Below, in pieces: positions 7,698 through 15,058 of a DNA stretch of 64,000 bases. The stretch's first letter is position 1, and each line of letters opens with the position of its first letter. Under the pieces are notes generated by a model that saw only the letters and a list, made by a program, of their open reading frames with translations, ran no database searches and was not told the origin of the DNA. The stretch is taken from positions 248,001-312,000 of the forward strand of contig NZ_REFZ01000003.1 of assembly GCF_003841465.1 (NCBI RefSeq), read 5' to 3'. A program made the position numbers and the translations under genes. Source of the stretch: Natrarchaeobius oligotrophus (GTDB lineage: Archaea; Halobacteriota; Halobacteria; Halobacteriales; Natrialbaceae).

Positions 7698-8150
7698 TCA
7701 GAGCGGTGTGGCTTCAGGTCGTTTTTTTAGCCGCCGTCGAACGGCTTCCTCGGAGATCGAGTCGAACTCGATCTCCTCGAGGGAAACGAGACGGTCAGCC
7801 AGAAGAGCGTACGTCCAGCGAGATCGGCCTTCGGGTGGCTCCGAACAGGCCAATGCGACGAGATGGGCTTCAGCTCGACCGTCAAGTTTCGGCTCGTAGT
7901 CTCGGTCGGGCTTGCGGCGGTGGATCGCCGCAAGCCCTCTCTCAGCGTACGCTTTGCGTGTCCGATAGGGCGAGGAAATTGCACAATTGAGGTGCTCACA
8001 GATCGTCGGATCTGTGAGCCCCTCGTCGGATTTCAGGAGAATCTTTGCTCGAGTGATTGCCTCGGCTCTGTGTTCGCCTTTCGAGACAAATCTCTTCAGT
8101 TCGTTCCGTTCTTCATTCGAGAGATCGACAACGTGCTTCTTCCGTCCCAT
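7698..8150 (-). CDS. IS630 transposase, DNA-binding part (orfA)
   Basis: The 150-residue frame holds the N-terminal helix-turn-helix region of the transposase (residues about 8-60: NEERNELKRFVSKGEHR, then ICEHLNCAISSPYRTRKAYAERGL) and the segment leading to the catalytic domain (RRRLKK). It ends at a TGA (7698-7700) 22 nt after an A7 tract. Reading past the tract in the +1 frame gives KNDLKPHRSEYWLIPP, which joins the catalytic frame. Either programmed frameshifting or an indel in the A tract explains the split. Confidence 0.75.
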   Translation of the reverse strand: MGRKKHVVDLSNEERNELKRFVSKGEHRAEAITRAKILLKSDEGLTDPTICEHLNCAISSPYRTRKAYAERGLAAIHRRKPDRDYEPKLDGRAEAHLVALACSEPPEGRSRWTYALLADRLVSLEEIEFDSISEEAVRRRLKKRPEATPL

Positions 8151-8244
8151 TCCTGTAGAGAGGCGCTCAAGGGAGATAACCTAGTCTGTCCACGGTTGGG
8201 ACGATACTCAGTCCCCGTCGCTATTCTTCCGCAGATGCCAGTAA

Positions 8245-8252
8245 TTATATTA
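8245..8252 (+). promoter_or_regulatory. TATA-like box of structured RNA copy B
   Basis: TTATATTA is centred 27 nt before the first GGAAG strand at 8276, the same distance as in copies A and C. The element starts just outside the right end of the IS630 insertion, so the promoter itself is intact. Confidence 0.5.
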
Positions 8253-8275
8253 TCGACCAGTCCGATTGTTAGGAT

Positions 8276-8417
8276 GGAAGTCGTTCGCTCCGAAACGCGA
8301 CCGCGTGGGCGTGCACGTGAAAACGCCCCGGGTGGTGAGGCACCCGAGGCGAGCGGCTTCCAAGCGTACACTCGGTTGCCATGCTTACGTTCCTGCCACC
8401 GAGACAAAAAGGTCTCG
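8276..8417 (+). ncRNA. Structured leader RNA, copy B
   Basis: The first strand GGAAGTC (8276-8282) pairs with GGCTTCC (8355-8361), allowing one G-U pair, and encloses two hairpins. These are GGGCGT/ACGCCC (8307-8328) and CGGGTG/CACCCG with a 6-nt loop (8329-8346). A third hairpin, CGAGAC/GTCTCG (8400-8417), lies inside the following small ORF. Compared with copy A both inner stems have changed sequence on both sides and still pair. The competing strand next to the ATG is GGTTGCC here, so the alternative pairing seen in A and C is weak in this copy. Confidence 0.6.
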
Positions 8418-8563
8418 CACGACGGCTCAGTATCGCACGCGAAAACCGAACGACCACGGACGGCGCTCTCACGGACTCGAGCGACCGTGAGCGACGGCGC
8501 GACGCCCGAGAGAGCGGCGAACGACCGAGCATTGACCGTCGGCCACGGGGGTGGCGGCGATGA
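8381..8563 (+). CDS. Small basic ORF upstream of zinc-finger gene (copy B)
   Basis: This 60-residue arginine-rich ORF starts at the ATG after the structured leader and ends in ATGA shared with the zinc-finger gene at 8560. Its first residues, MLTFLPPRQKGLARR, match MFAFLPARYKRLARP of the small ORF at 52492 (FLP, R, K and LAR conserved). The conserved bases also form the third hairpin of the RNA, so the similarity may reflect RNA rather than peptide selection. The rest diverges. Function unknown; translational coupling to the next gene is likely. Confidence 0.45.
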   Translation: MLTFLPPRQKGLARRLSIARENRTTTDGALTDSSDRERRRDARESGERPSIDRRPRGWRR

Positions 8564-8799
8564 GTTCCGCGAACGACGCGGCCGATACCGCCGGCGTCGA
8601 CCGGCCCGCGACGGTCTGCGACCGCTGTGGCGACCGCCTTCCCGAGGATCGGGTGATCCGCCTCTCGAGCGACCCCTGTCCCGCGCTCGCCGACCGGTAC
8701 GAAGGCGTCGCCGAGACGTGCTGTCCCGACTGCATCGCGGGCATCGGCATGCTCGCGTTCACGGCCGAGGCTCGAGCGTTCGCGGAGACGAGATCGTAG
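8560..8799 (+). CDS. Small zinc-finger protein (copy B)
   Basis: The 79-residue protein has CDRC (C20, C23), C40 and a CCPDC group (C54, C55, C58), enough for one or two zinc sites. Small CPxCG-type zinc-finger proteins are abundant in haloarchaea and mostly uncharacterised. The start at 8560 rather than the in-frame GTG at 8551 was chosen because it forms the ATGA overlap seen at the two other copies. It is the second gene after structured RNA copy B. Confidence 0.6.
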   Translation: MSSANDAADTAGVDRPATVCDRCGDRLPEDRVIRLSSDPCPALADRYEGVAETCCPDCIAGIGMLAFTAEARAFAETRS

Positions 8800-8889
8800 C
8801 GTCCGCGCCGCTGCCGATCGGTGAACCCGACCGCGATCGCCCGATATCGCCGCTCGGGTACCGCCCGCACCGGCTCGAGGCGATTCGTC

Positions 8890-9540
8890 TCAGAACTCGA
8901 GGCGCTCCACCACGCGCCGTTCGGCCTTGCGGAGGTGTTCGGCGGCGGTCCCCGGCGCGCAGTCGAGTTCGGCGGCGACGTCCTCGACGCTCGCCTCGCG
9001 GGGAACGGCGAAGTACCCGAGATCGCGGGCGACCCGGAGCGCCTCGCGCTGTCTGGCGGTCAGCGTCTCGACCGCGCGCCCGCCGCCTCGGTACTCGCCG
9101 ACGCGCTCGACGGTCGTCTCGATCCCGTCGGGGACCGCCGCGAGCGCGGCCTGGATGTCGTCCGGCTCGCCGATCAGGCCGAATCGCAACGAGAGGTCCA
9201 TCCGGTACTCGAGCGGCGGGATCGGCACCAGGCTCCCCTGTGCGAACGCCGCGATCAGTTGCTCGCCGAGTTCGCCGGGCTCCTCGCGGACGTACACGTA
9301 GAACCCCTCGCTGTCGGCCTCGGTGACGTCGACCGTGAGGAAGTTCTCGAGGTCCGCGATCCGCTCGCGGTAGGCCTCGCGGTCGCCGACGACGTGAAAG
9401 AGAAAGACGTTGTAGCCGTCGTGGGCGTGATTCCAGTTGATCATCCGGTAGCGGCTGAACGACTCGTGGTCCGCGACGAACCGGTGCATCGGGTGGACGG
9501 TATCGGAACCGAGCTGGAGGGTCAGCCGAACCGACTTCAT
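8890..9540 (-). CDS. HTH-10 (Bat-like) transcriptional regulator
   Basis: The 216-residue protein has the organisation of haloarchaeal bacterio-opsin-activator-like regulators: an N-terminal sensor-like region (1-150) and a C-terminal HTH-10 domain (about 160-213). The latter contains LTARQREALRVARDLGYFAVPREASVEDVAAEL and a recognition helix PGTAAEHLRKAE. It is divergent from the NuoCD gene at 9626 and is a paralogue of the regulator at 11740-12396. No N-terminal ligand domain could be named. It probably controls neighbouring respiratory or redox genes, but that is inference from position. Confidence 0.85.
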   Translation of the reverse strand: MKSVRLTLQLGSDTVHPMHRFVADHESFSRYRMINWNHAHDGYNVFLFHVVGDREAYRERIADLENFLTVDVTEADSEGFYVYVREEPGELGEQLIAAFAQGSLVPIPPLEYRMDLSLRFGLIGEPDDIQAALAAVPDGIETTVERVGEYRGGGRAVETLTARQREALRVARDLGYFAVPREASVEDVAAELDCAPGTAAEHLRKAERRVVERLEF

Positions 9541-9625
9541 CGATTGCAGTTCGGTCTCCTGATATAAATGCCCTAGCGACTGACGCAGAATCGACTCCCG
9601 GAATCGGCCTCGAGTCTCGAACGGG

Positions 9626-11296
9626 ATGCTTTCGGAGCTTGCACTCGAGTCGGTTGGAGGGGTCGGGGAGTCGGCGTCGACGGACGACGCGCTCGAGGCG
9701 ATACTCGAGGCGTACGCGCTCGACCGCGACGATCACCTGAACGCGCCGGCGGCGGTGGTTCGTCCCGACGAGGTTCGGGACGTCCTCGCCGCGCTGCGGG
9801 ACGAGGCCGAACTCGACCACTGCGCGTGCGTCACGGCTCAGCAGTACGCCGATCGGTTCGAGACGATCTACCACCTGCGCTCGTACGCCGACGCGACGCG
9901 CGAGGCGAGCGTGGTCGTGCCGACGCCGGTCGACGAACCGACGAGCCAGTCCGCCGCGCCGATCTTCGAGACGGCGAACTGGCACGAACGCGAAGCCTAC
10001 GACCTCGTCGGCATCGAGTACGAGGGCCACCCCGACCTCCGGCGCATCCTGCTGCCCGAGACGTGGCAGGGTCACCCGCTGTCGCTCGCGTACGATCGGC
10101 AGAAACCCCAGATCGTCACGCTCTCCGAGCACGCCAACCCGATCGCGGGCAGCGAGCGCGATCCCGAGGGGGAGACGCTGTTTCTGAACGTCGGTCCGCA
10201 CCACCCCGCGACCCACGGCGTCATGCACGTCAAGGTCGTCCTCGACGGGGAGACCGTCGTCGACGTCGAACCCGACGTCGGCTACATGCACCGCTGTGAG
10301 GAACAGCTGTGCCAGCAGGGGACCTACCGCCACCAGATCATGCCCTATCCGGACCGGTGGGACTGGGTCTCGTCGGGGCTGCTCAACGAGTGGGCGTACG
10401 CCCGGACCGCCGAGGAGCTGGCCGACCTCGAGGTACCGGAATACGCGCAGGTGATCCGGACGATGGGTGCCGAACTCTCCCGGATGGCCTCGCACTTCAT
10501 CGCCCTCGGCGCGTACGCGCTCGACGTCTTCGGGGAGTTCACCGCCACGTTCCAGTACGCGATGCGCGACCGCGAACTCGTCCTCGACGTCCTCGAGGAG
10601 CTGACCGGCCAGCGGATGATGTTCAACTACCTCCGCCTCGGCGGCGTCGCGTGGGATCTGCCCGAGCCCCGCGAGGAGTTCGTCTCGCTCGTCCGGGACC
10701 TCCTCGACGGCCTGCCCGCGAAGGTCGCGGAGTACCACGACCTGCTCGTCACGAACGAGGTGTTCCAGCTTCGGTGCGTCGACACGGGCGTCCTGGAGCC
10801 CGAGGTCGCGAAGGCCTACGGCTGTACGGGTCCCGTCGCTCGCGGTTCGGGCGTCGACTACGACCTCCGCCGGGACGACCCCTACGGCTACTACCCGAAC
10901 CTCGAGTGGGACGTGGTAACCGAATCGGCCGGCGACAACTACTCGCGGCTGCTCGTGCGCATGGGGGAGGTCGAGGAGTCCGCGAAGATCGTCGAGCAGT
11001 GTCTCGACCTGCTCGAGGACTGGCCGGAAGACGACCGCGAGATCAGGGCGAACGTGCCCCGAACGCTCAAACCGGACCGCGACGCGGAGCTCTACCGTGC
11101 GGTCGAGGGGGCGAAAGGCGAACTCGGCATCTACATCCGGTCGGACGGCACCGAGACGCCGGCCCGGTTCAAGATCCGCAGCCCCTCGTTTTCGAACCTC
11201 TCGGCGTTACCCGCGATCGCACGGGGGGAGTACGTCGCGGACCTCATCGCGGCGATCGGCAGCCTCGATTGCATCATGGGCGAGGTCGACCGCTAA
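9626..11296 (+). CDS. nuoCD: NADH-quinone oxidoreductase subunits C and D, fused
   Basis: The 556-residue protein has an N-terminal NuoC-like domain (about 20-165, with ETANWHEREAYDLVGIEYEGHPDLRRILLP features) fused to NuoD (about 185-556), which includes the quinone-site motif GPHHPATHGV and GYMHRCEE. It would form part of the peripheral arm of complex I at the quinone junction. Haloarchaea normally encode NuoCD inside a nuoABCDHIJKLMN operon; here no other nuo gene is nearby. So this is either a second, orphan copy or a relocated subunit. It lies between two HTH-10 regulators. ATG at 9626 gives a start consistent with the NuoC N-terminus. Confidence 0.9.
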   Translation: MLSELALESVGGVGESASTDDALEAILEAYALDRDDHLNAPAAVVRPDEVRDVLAALRDEAELDHCACVTAQQYADRFETIYHLRSYADATREASVVVPTPVDEPTSQSAAPIFETANWHEREAYDLVGIEYEGHPDLRRILLPETWQGHPLSLAYDRQKPQIVTLSEHANPIAGSERDPEGETLFLNVGPHHPATHGVMHVKVVLDGETVVDVEPDVGYMHRCEEQLCQQGTYRHQIMPYPDRWDWVSSGLLNEWAYARTAEELADLEVPEYAQVIRTMGAELSRMASHFIALGAYALDVFGEFTATFQYAMRDRELVLDVLEELTGQRMMFNYLRLGGVAWDLPEPREEFVSLVRDLLDGLPAKVAEYHDLLVTNEVFQLRCVDTGVLEPEVAKAYGCTGPVARGSGVDYDLRRDDPYGYYPNLEWDVVTESAGDNYSRLLVRMGEVEESAKIVEQCLDLLEDWPEDDREIRANVPRTLKPDRDAELYRAVEGAKGELGIYIRSDGTETPARFKIRSPSFSNLSALPAIARGEYVADLIAAIGSLDCIMGEVDR

Positions 11297-11374
11297 CCAC
11301 GGCGTCGCGGGGAGCGAACGCCGCAGCGCCCGCTCGAGAAACGGAAAGCCGAAAGACGCAACGAACGGGCCCGA

Positions 11375-11653
11375 TCAGTCGTCGTCGACGATGACCTCGA
11401 CGGGTTCGTCGTCGGACTGCTCCGTGGAACCCGAGGCGCTCTGTTCCTGATGCCAGAGGAGGGCACCGGCGACGAGGACGACGACCCACGACCGCCAGTT
11501 CGCGAGGTTGAGGGTGTAGCCGACGCCGAAGGGCTTCTCGACGAGCATCCCCTCGCCGGGCTGCCAGTACGAGGAGATCATGCGACTGAGGCTCGGTCGG
11601 TCGAAGTTGTACGGCACTCCGAGAATCTCTCCGGAGGTCGGTTTGTCTACCAT
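11375..11653 (-). CDS. DUF5808-like small membrane protein
   Basis: The 92-residue protein has a conserved-looking N-terminal segment (GVPYNFDRPSLSRMISSYWQPGEGML), one membrane segment (about 53-68) and an acidic tail (DDEPVEVIVDDD). It matches my memory of DUF5808 proteins of haloarchaea. The start was set at 11653 (MVDKPTSGEIL); the longer frame upstream is a shadow of the regulator gene. It is convergent with nuoCD and follows the regulator at 11740 on the same strand. Confidence 0.7.
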   Translation of the reverse strand: MVDKPTSGEILGVPYNFDRPSLSRMISSYWQPGEGMLVEKPFGVGYTLNLANWRSWVVVLVAGALLWHQEQSASGSTEQSDDEPVEVIVDDD

Positions 11654-11739
11654 GGGCGAACGTACGTCCTCACCTGATATGAGTATTGGGTGCTCGGTCG
11701 CGCCACGAAAGCGCGGTCGCTCGCCATCCACTCGGATCG

Positions 11740-12396
11740 TCACCGGTCGAACAGATCGTGCAACACCGCCGCTTCGGCCTTCTGGAGGTGTTCGCCCGCG
11801 GTCGCCGTCGAACACTCGAGTTCGCGGGCGACGTCTTCGATCGTCGCCTCCCGGGGCACCGCGTAGTAGCCGAGTTCGAGGGCGGCCTCGACGGCCGCCC
11901 GCTGGCGCGGGGAGAGCCGTCCGATCGCGCTCTCGGGCGCGACGGAGCGCCCCCCGACCGCCTCGATCGTAACGCCGACCTCGTCGGGAACCCCGTCGAC
12001 GGCGGCCTGGATGTCGGCGTCCGTGCCGACGATCGAGAACGTGTTGGTTCCGTCGTCGTTGCACGCGATCGGCGGAATCGTCAGCAGGCTCCCACGGGTG
12101 AAGTTCTCGAACAGGGTTCGCGCGGCCGCGGCGACCTCTCCCTCGAGAAAGCAGTGACACTCGCGGTCTCCGATCGGTAACAGTTCGTACTCGTCGGCGG
12201 TCTCGCTGGACTCGAGTTCCGCCTCGAACCGGCGGTAGTCGCCGCGGAGCCACAGCAGAAACGCCGCGGGCGGCCGCGCGACGTTCCAGTTGACGATCCA
12301 GGCCCGTTCGAGGTACGACGCGCCGCCGGCCAGACGCTCGTACAGCGGCGGCGCGAACTCGCCGGTGGGGTCGAGCGTGATCCGGACGCGTTTCAT
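11740..12396 (-). CDS. HTH-10 (Bat-like) transcriptional regulator, second copy
   Basis: The 218-residue protein ends in an HTH-10 domain (about 160-215: LSPRQRAAVEAALELGYYAVPREATIEDVARELECSTATAGEHLQKAE). It is clearly paralogous to the regulator at 8890-9540 over the whole length, including the GSLLTIPPI versus GSLVPIPPL segment before the central domain. The start at 12396 (MKRVRITLDP) aligns with MKSVRLTLQL of the paralogue. Together they bracket nuoCD and the DUF5808-like gene. Confidence 0.85.
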   Translation of the reverse strand: MKRVRITLDPTGEFAPPLYERLAGGASYLERAWIVNWNVARPPAAFLLWLRGDYRRFEAELESSETADEYELLPIGDRECHCFLEGEVAAAARTLFENFTRGSLLTIPPIACNDDGTNTFSIVGTDADIQAAVDGVPDEVGVTIEAVGGRSVAPESAIGRLSPRQRAAVEAALELGYYAVPREATIEDVARELECSTATAGEHLQKAEAAVLHDLFDR

Positions 12397-12486
12397 CGTC
12401 TCGTCGGCTAGTTGGAGTGGCGGATAATAAACGAGGCAGAAACGTTCGGCCAAATCGTTTCCTCTCGAGCGCTCGTCCGAACGGAT

Positions 12487-12708
12487 ATGCACCGAAACGT
12501 TGGCGGACTCGATCGCATCGTTCGCGGCGTCCTCGGCATCTGGCTGCTCGTCGTCGCGTTCGCGGCCTACCACGACGACGAACGCGAGCGCGCCGCGATC
12601 GCCGGCGTCGCCGGACTCGGATTGCTGCAGAACGCGCTCACCCGGTTCTGCGGCGGGAACTACCTGCTCGGGATCGACACGACCGACGACTCCTGTCGAC
12701 TCGAGTGA
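12487..12708 (+). CDS. DUF2892/YgaP-like inner membrane protein
   Basis: This 73-residue protein begins MHRNVGGLDRIVRGVLGIWLLVV, the typical opening of DUF2892 (YgaP transmembrane region) proteins, and has two hydrophobic helices with a short charged turn (YHDDERERAAI). The CGGNYLLGID end also fits. YgaP proteins carry a rhodanese domain in bacteria; only the membrane part is present here. The role is unknown. Confidence 0.75.
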   Translation: MHRNVGGLDRIVRGVLGIWLLVVAFAAYHDDERERAAIAGVAGLGLLQNALTRFCGGNYLLGIDTTDDSCRLE

Positions 12709-12776
12709 GCGGGCCGGTGCCGACGCGACCGACGACGGACGCGGCGACGCGACGCCGCTCGTCGGGGCGGCCGTGA

Positions 12777-14468
12777 CTACGTCCCGTCCTCGACGTATCG
12801 GCCGCGCCCTTCGACGTCTCGAAGCCGCTCGAGCACGGACTCGTCGCCGACCTCCCGGTAGCCCTCGCGGACCGCCTCCCGCAGCGGCTCGGGATCGGTC
12901 GCGGTGCCGACGAGACTCTGATCGAAGACGTGGAGGTCCATCGCGTAGTCCTCGACGTGGTCGGTGTGATAGCCCAGGCCGAAGTCGATGAGGTACGTCC
13001 GCTCTCCGCCCTCCGTACGGACGTCGGCCGGTCGCTCGTTCGAGGACGCGCGGCCCCGTCCGACCCGCACGTTCCTGGTCGTCGGATCGCCGTGGACGAA
13101 CCCCGCCCGGTGGATTCGCGCCAGGTGTCGGCCGACGTCTCGAACCCGTTCGGCGGTGAGCCCCTCGCGCAGGTCGGACTCCCCGACGTACTCGAACTCG
13201 AGTCGCGCCTCGAGCGGGTCGACGTCCGACAGAACGGGGGTGGGGACGCCCTCGCGACGGGCGAGGCTCGTCAGCCGGGCCTCGAGCGTCGTCCGCTCGC
13301 GCCGGAGCCGTTCGTCCAGGGCGGGGTGGCGGTAGCGCTTCTCCCGGCGGCGTTTCGTCACCCGACCGGCGGCGGGTTCGAGGTCGACGACGGCCTCGGC
13401 ACCGCGAATCCGGCCGTCGTCGGAACCGATCGCGACGTTGCCCTCGTCCGATCGCCACCGCACGGGAACCTGGTCGGGGCGGTAGTTCGGGTCGACGCGG
13501 GAGTCCTCGAGCGCGAGGGTGTCGCCGGCGTCGTACATCTTCGCGCCGAGGACGGCGATCATGCCGGCGTTGTCGCGCAGAAATCGCGGCTCCGGCGCGT
13601 GAAACGACGCGGCGCGTTGATCGCACATGGCCGCGAGCATCTCCCGCAGGCGAGCGTTCTGGCCGACGCCGCCGCCGAGGACGAGCTCGTCGCTGCCGGT
13701 CAGCGACAGCGCGCGCTCTGAGACCTCCGTCAACATGGCGAAGACGTTCTCCTGGAGGGAGTAACAGACGTCCTCGACGGGAACGCCGTCGTCGTACGCC
13801 TGTTTGGCGGCGCTCATGATCCCGGAAAAGGAGAAGTCCATCCCCTTGACGACGTAGGGCAGGTCGACGTACTCGCCGTCCTCGGCGGTGGCCTCGACTT
13901 TCGGCCCGCCGGGGTGAGACCAGCCGACGTGACGGGTGAACTTGTCGATCGCGTTCCCGACGCCGGTGTCCATCGTCTCCCCGAGGACGCGGTAGCGGCC
14001 GTTGCGGTAGGCGAGCAAGTGGGCGTTCGCGCCGCTCGCGTTCAGACAGACCGGCGAGTCGAATCCGGAGGCGTGGCGTCCGATCTCGAGGTGGGCGACC
14101 ATGTGGTTCACCCCGACCAGCGGTACGTCGAGCGTCTGGCTCAGCGCTCGCGCCGCCGTGGCGACGACGCGCAGGCAGGGACCGAGGCCGGGACCGCGGG
14201 AGAAGGCGACGGCGTCGACGGGAGACGATCGTTCGTCGTCACCGTCGCGCGTCTCACGAGCGTGCTCGAGCGCACGTTCGACGACGCGCGGAATCGCGTC
14301 GTGCATGTGTTCGGCGGCCTCGCGGGGGTGAATGCCGCCACTGTCCGGTTCGTACGCGTCGGTTTCGATGAAAACGGAGTCGACTCCGTCGCGTCCGGAA
14401 TCGTACACCGCCGCGCTGGCCGCCCAGGCGGTGCCTTCGATGCCGAGTACTCGGGTGGCGGTGCTCAC
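12777..14468 (-). CDS. kae1-bud32: Kae1-Bud32 fusion, tRNA t6A synthesis (KEOPS)
   Basis: The 563-residue protein joins Kae1 (about 1-330) to the kinase Bud32 (about 360-563). Kae1 shows the ASKHA fold start VLGIEGTAWAASAAVYD, the metal-binding HMVAHLE and the GGGVGQNARL motif. Bud32 shows HRAGFVHGDPTTRNV and LIDFGLG of the RIO-like kinase core. The product transfers the threonylcarbamoyl group to A37 of ANN-decoding tRNAs in the KEOPS complex. The fusion is usual in Euryarchaea. The gene follows S24e and S27ae on the same strand (17 nt after S27ae), a conserved archaeal order. Confidence 0.95.
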   Translation of the reverse strand: MSTATRVLGIEGTAWAASAAVYDSGRDGVDSVFIETDAYEPDSGGIHPREAAEHMHDAIPRVVERALEHARETRDGDDERSSPVDAVAFSRGPGLGPCLRVVATAARALSQTLDVPLVGVNHMVAHLEIGRHASGFDSPVCLNASGANAHLLAYRNGRYRVLGETMDTGVGNAIDKFTRHVGWSHPGGPKVEATAEDGEYVDLPYVVKGMDFSFSGIMSAAKQAYDDGVPVEDVCYSLQENVFAMLTEVSERALSLTGSDELVLGGGVGQNARLREMLAAMCDQRAASFHAPEPRFLRDNAGMIAVLGAKMYDAGDTLALEDSRVDPNYRPDQVPVRWRSDEGNVAIGSDDGRIRGAEAVVDLEPAAGRVTKRRREKRYRHPALDERLRRERTTLEARLTSLARREGVPTPVLSDVDPLEARLEFEYVGESDLREGLTAERVRDVGRHLARIHRAGFVHGDPTTRNVRVGRGRASSNERPADVRTEGGERTYLIDFGLGYHTDHVEDYAMDLHVFDQSLVGTATDPEPLREAVREGYREVGDESVLERLRDVEGRGRYVEDGT

Positions 14469-14485
14469 GTCGAGTCAGACGGTGG

Positions 14486-14620
14486 CTACTCCCACTCGGT
14501 GTAGCCACACTTCCCGCAGTGTTGTCGGTCGCCGTGGTCCGCGAGGAAGGTGTCGCCACACCGGGGGCACTGTTCGCGCTCGACGCCGCCGTCGTCGCCG
14601 TAGAGTTCGTGGCGGGACAT
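14486..14620 (-). CDS. rps27ae: 30S ribosomal protein S27ae
   Basis: This 44-residue protein has the zinc-ribbon layout of archaeal S27ae: CPRCG and CGKCGYTEW around a DHGDR turn. It starts at the base after the S24e stop and runs into the Kae1-Bud32 gene, so the three form one operon. Zinc probably stabilises its place in the small subunit. Confidence 0.95.
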   Translation of the reverse strand: MSRHELYGDDGGVEREQCPRCGDTFLADHGDRQHCGKCGYTEWE

Positions 14621-14938
14621 CTAGGCCTCCTCCGCTTCGGCTTCGCCCTCGCCCTCGTCGGCGATGATCTTGTTTCGCTCGAGCATGTGCTCCTGCTCGA
14701 CGTCGCGGGCGTGATCTGCGCTCTCGTAGACTTTCGCCTCGCCGACGGTCTTTCGCATGCCGAACTTGGTGTCGAGTTTGCGGATGACGACCTCGTCCGC
14801 GTTCTTGTTCAGCTTCGCCGCCAGACTGTCGCGAACCTGCAGTCGTTCGGGGGTGGCGTCCTCGTGGGCGAGTTCGAACGTCACGTCGGTTCTGTGCAAC
14901 ATGGGGTTCTCCTCCTCGGAGATGATGTCGACGTCCAT
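14621..14938 (-). CDS. rps24e: 30S ribosomal protein S24e
   Basis: The 105-residue protein matches archaeal S24e: EENPMLHRTDVTFEL near the start, a basic segment IRKLDTKFGMRKTVGEAKVYES, and an acidic haloarchaeal tail (EGEGEAEAEEA). It is the first gene of the S24e-S27ae-Kae1/Bud32 operon. The promoter probably lies in the AT-rich 14940-14985 stretch. Confidence 0.95.
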   Translation of the reverse strand: MDVDIISEEENPMLHRTDVTFELAHEDATPERLQVRDSLAAKLNKNADEVVIRKLDTKFGMRKTVGEAKVYESADHARDVEQEHMLERNKIIADEGEGEAEAEEA

Positions 14939-15058
14939 GATATCACTCAGTTACCCTACTATCCCCGTGTAGCGCCTAAAAGGATTTCGAAGTGGGGGGT
15001 CTCGCGCTCGAGCGAAACGGATCGTCGCTCGTCGACCGACGCCCGACACGTCAGCGGG

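Larger units (their letters stand above)
6999..8204 (-). mobile_element. IS630-family insertion sequence
   Basis: The element is about 1.2 kb. Imperfect inverted repeats lie at 7002-7022 and 8181-8201 and share CCCAACCGT, GA and GACTAG. TA dinucleotides at 6997-6998 and 8205-8206 fit the TA target duplication of this family. The three outermost bases do not match between ends, so exact boundaries are uncertain by a few bases. It carries a transposase in two frames on the minus strand. It inserted 40 bp before the TATA-like box of structured RNA copy B. Confidence 0.8.

Noticed and set aside
8759-10738. Long minus-strand frame (659 codons) across the HTH-10 and nuoCD genes
   Set aside because: It overlaps two well-supported genes, is arginine-rich without acidic bias, and is a typical GC-rich shadow frame.
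12412-12486. Upstream extension of the DUF2892-like gene
   Set aside because: The extra residues lack the family start (MHRNVGGLDR) and run into the promoter region of the divergent regulator.
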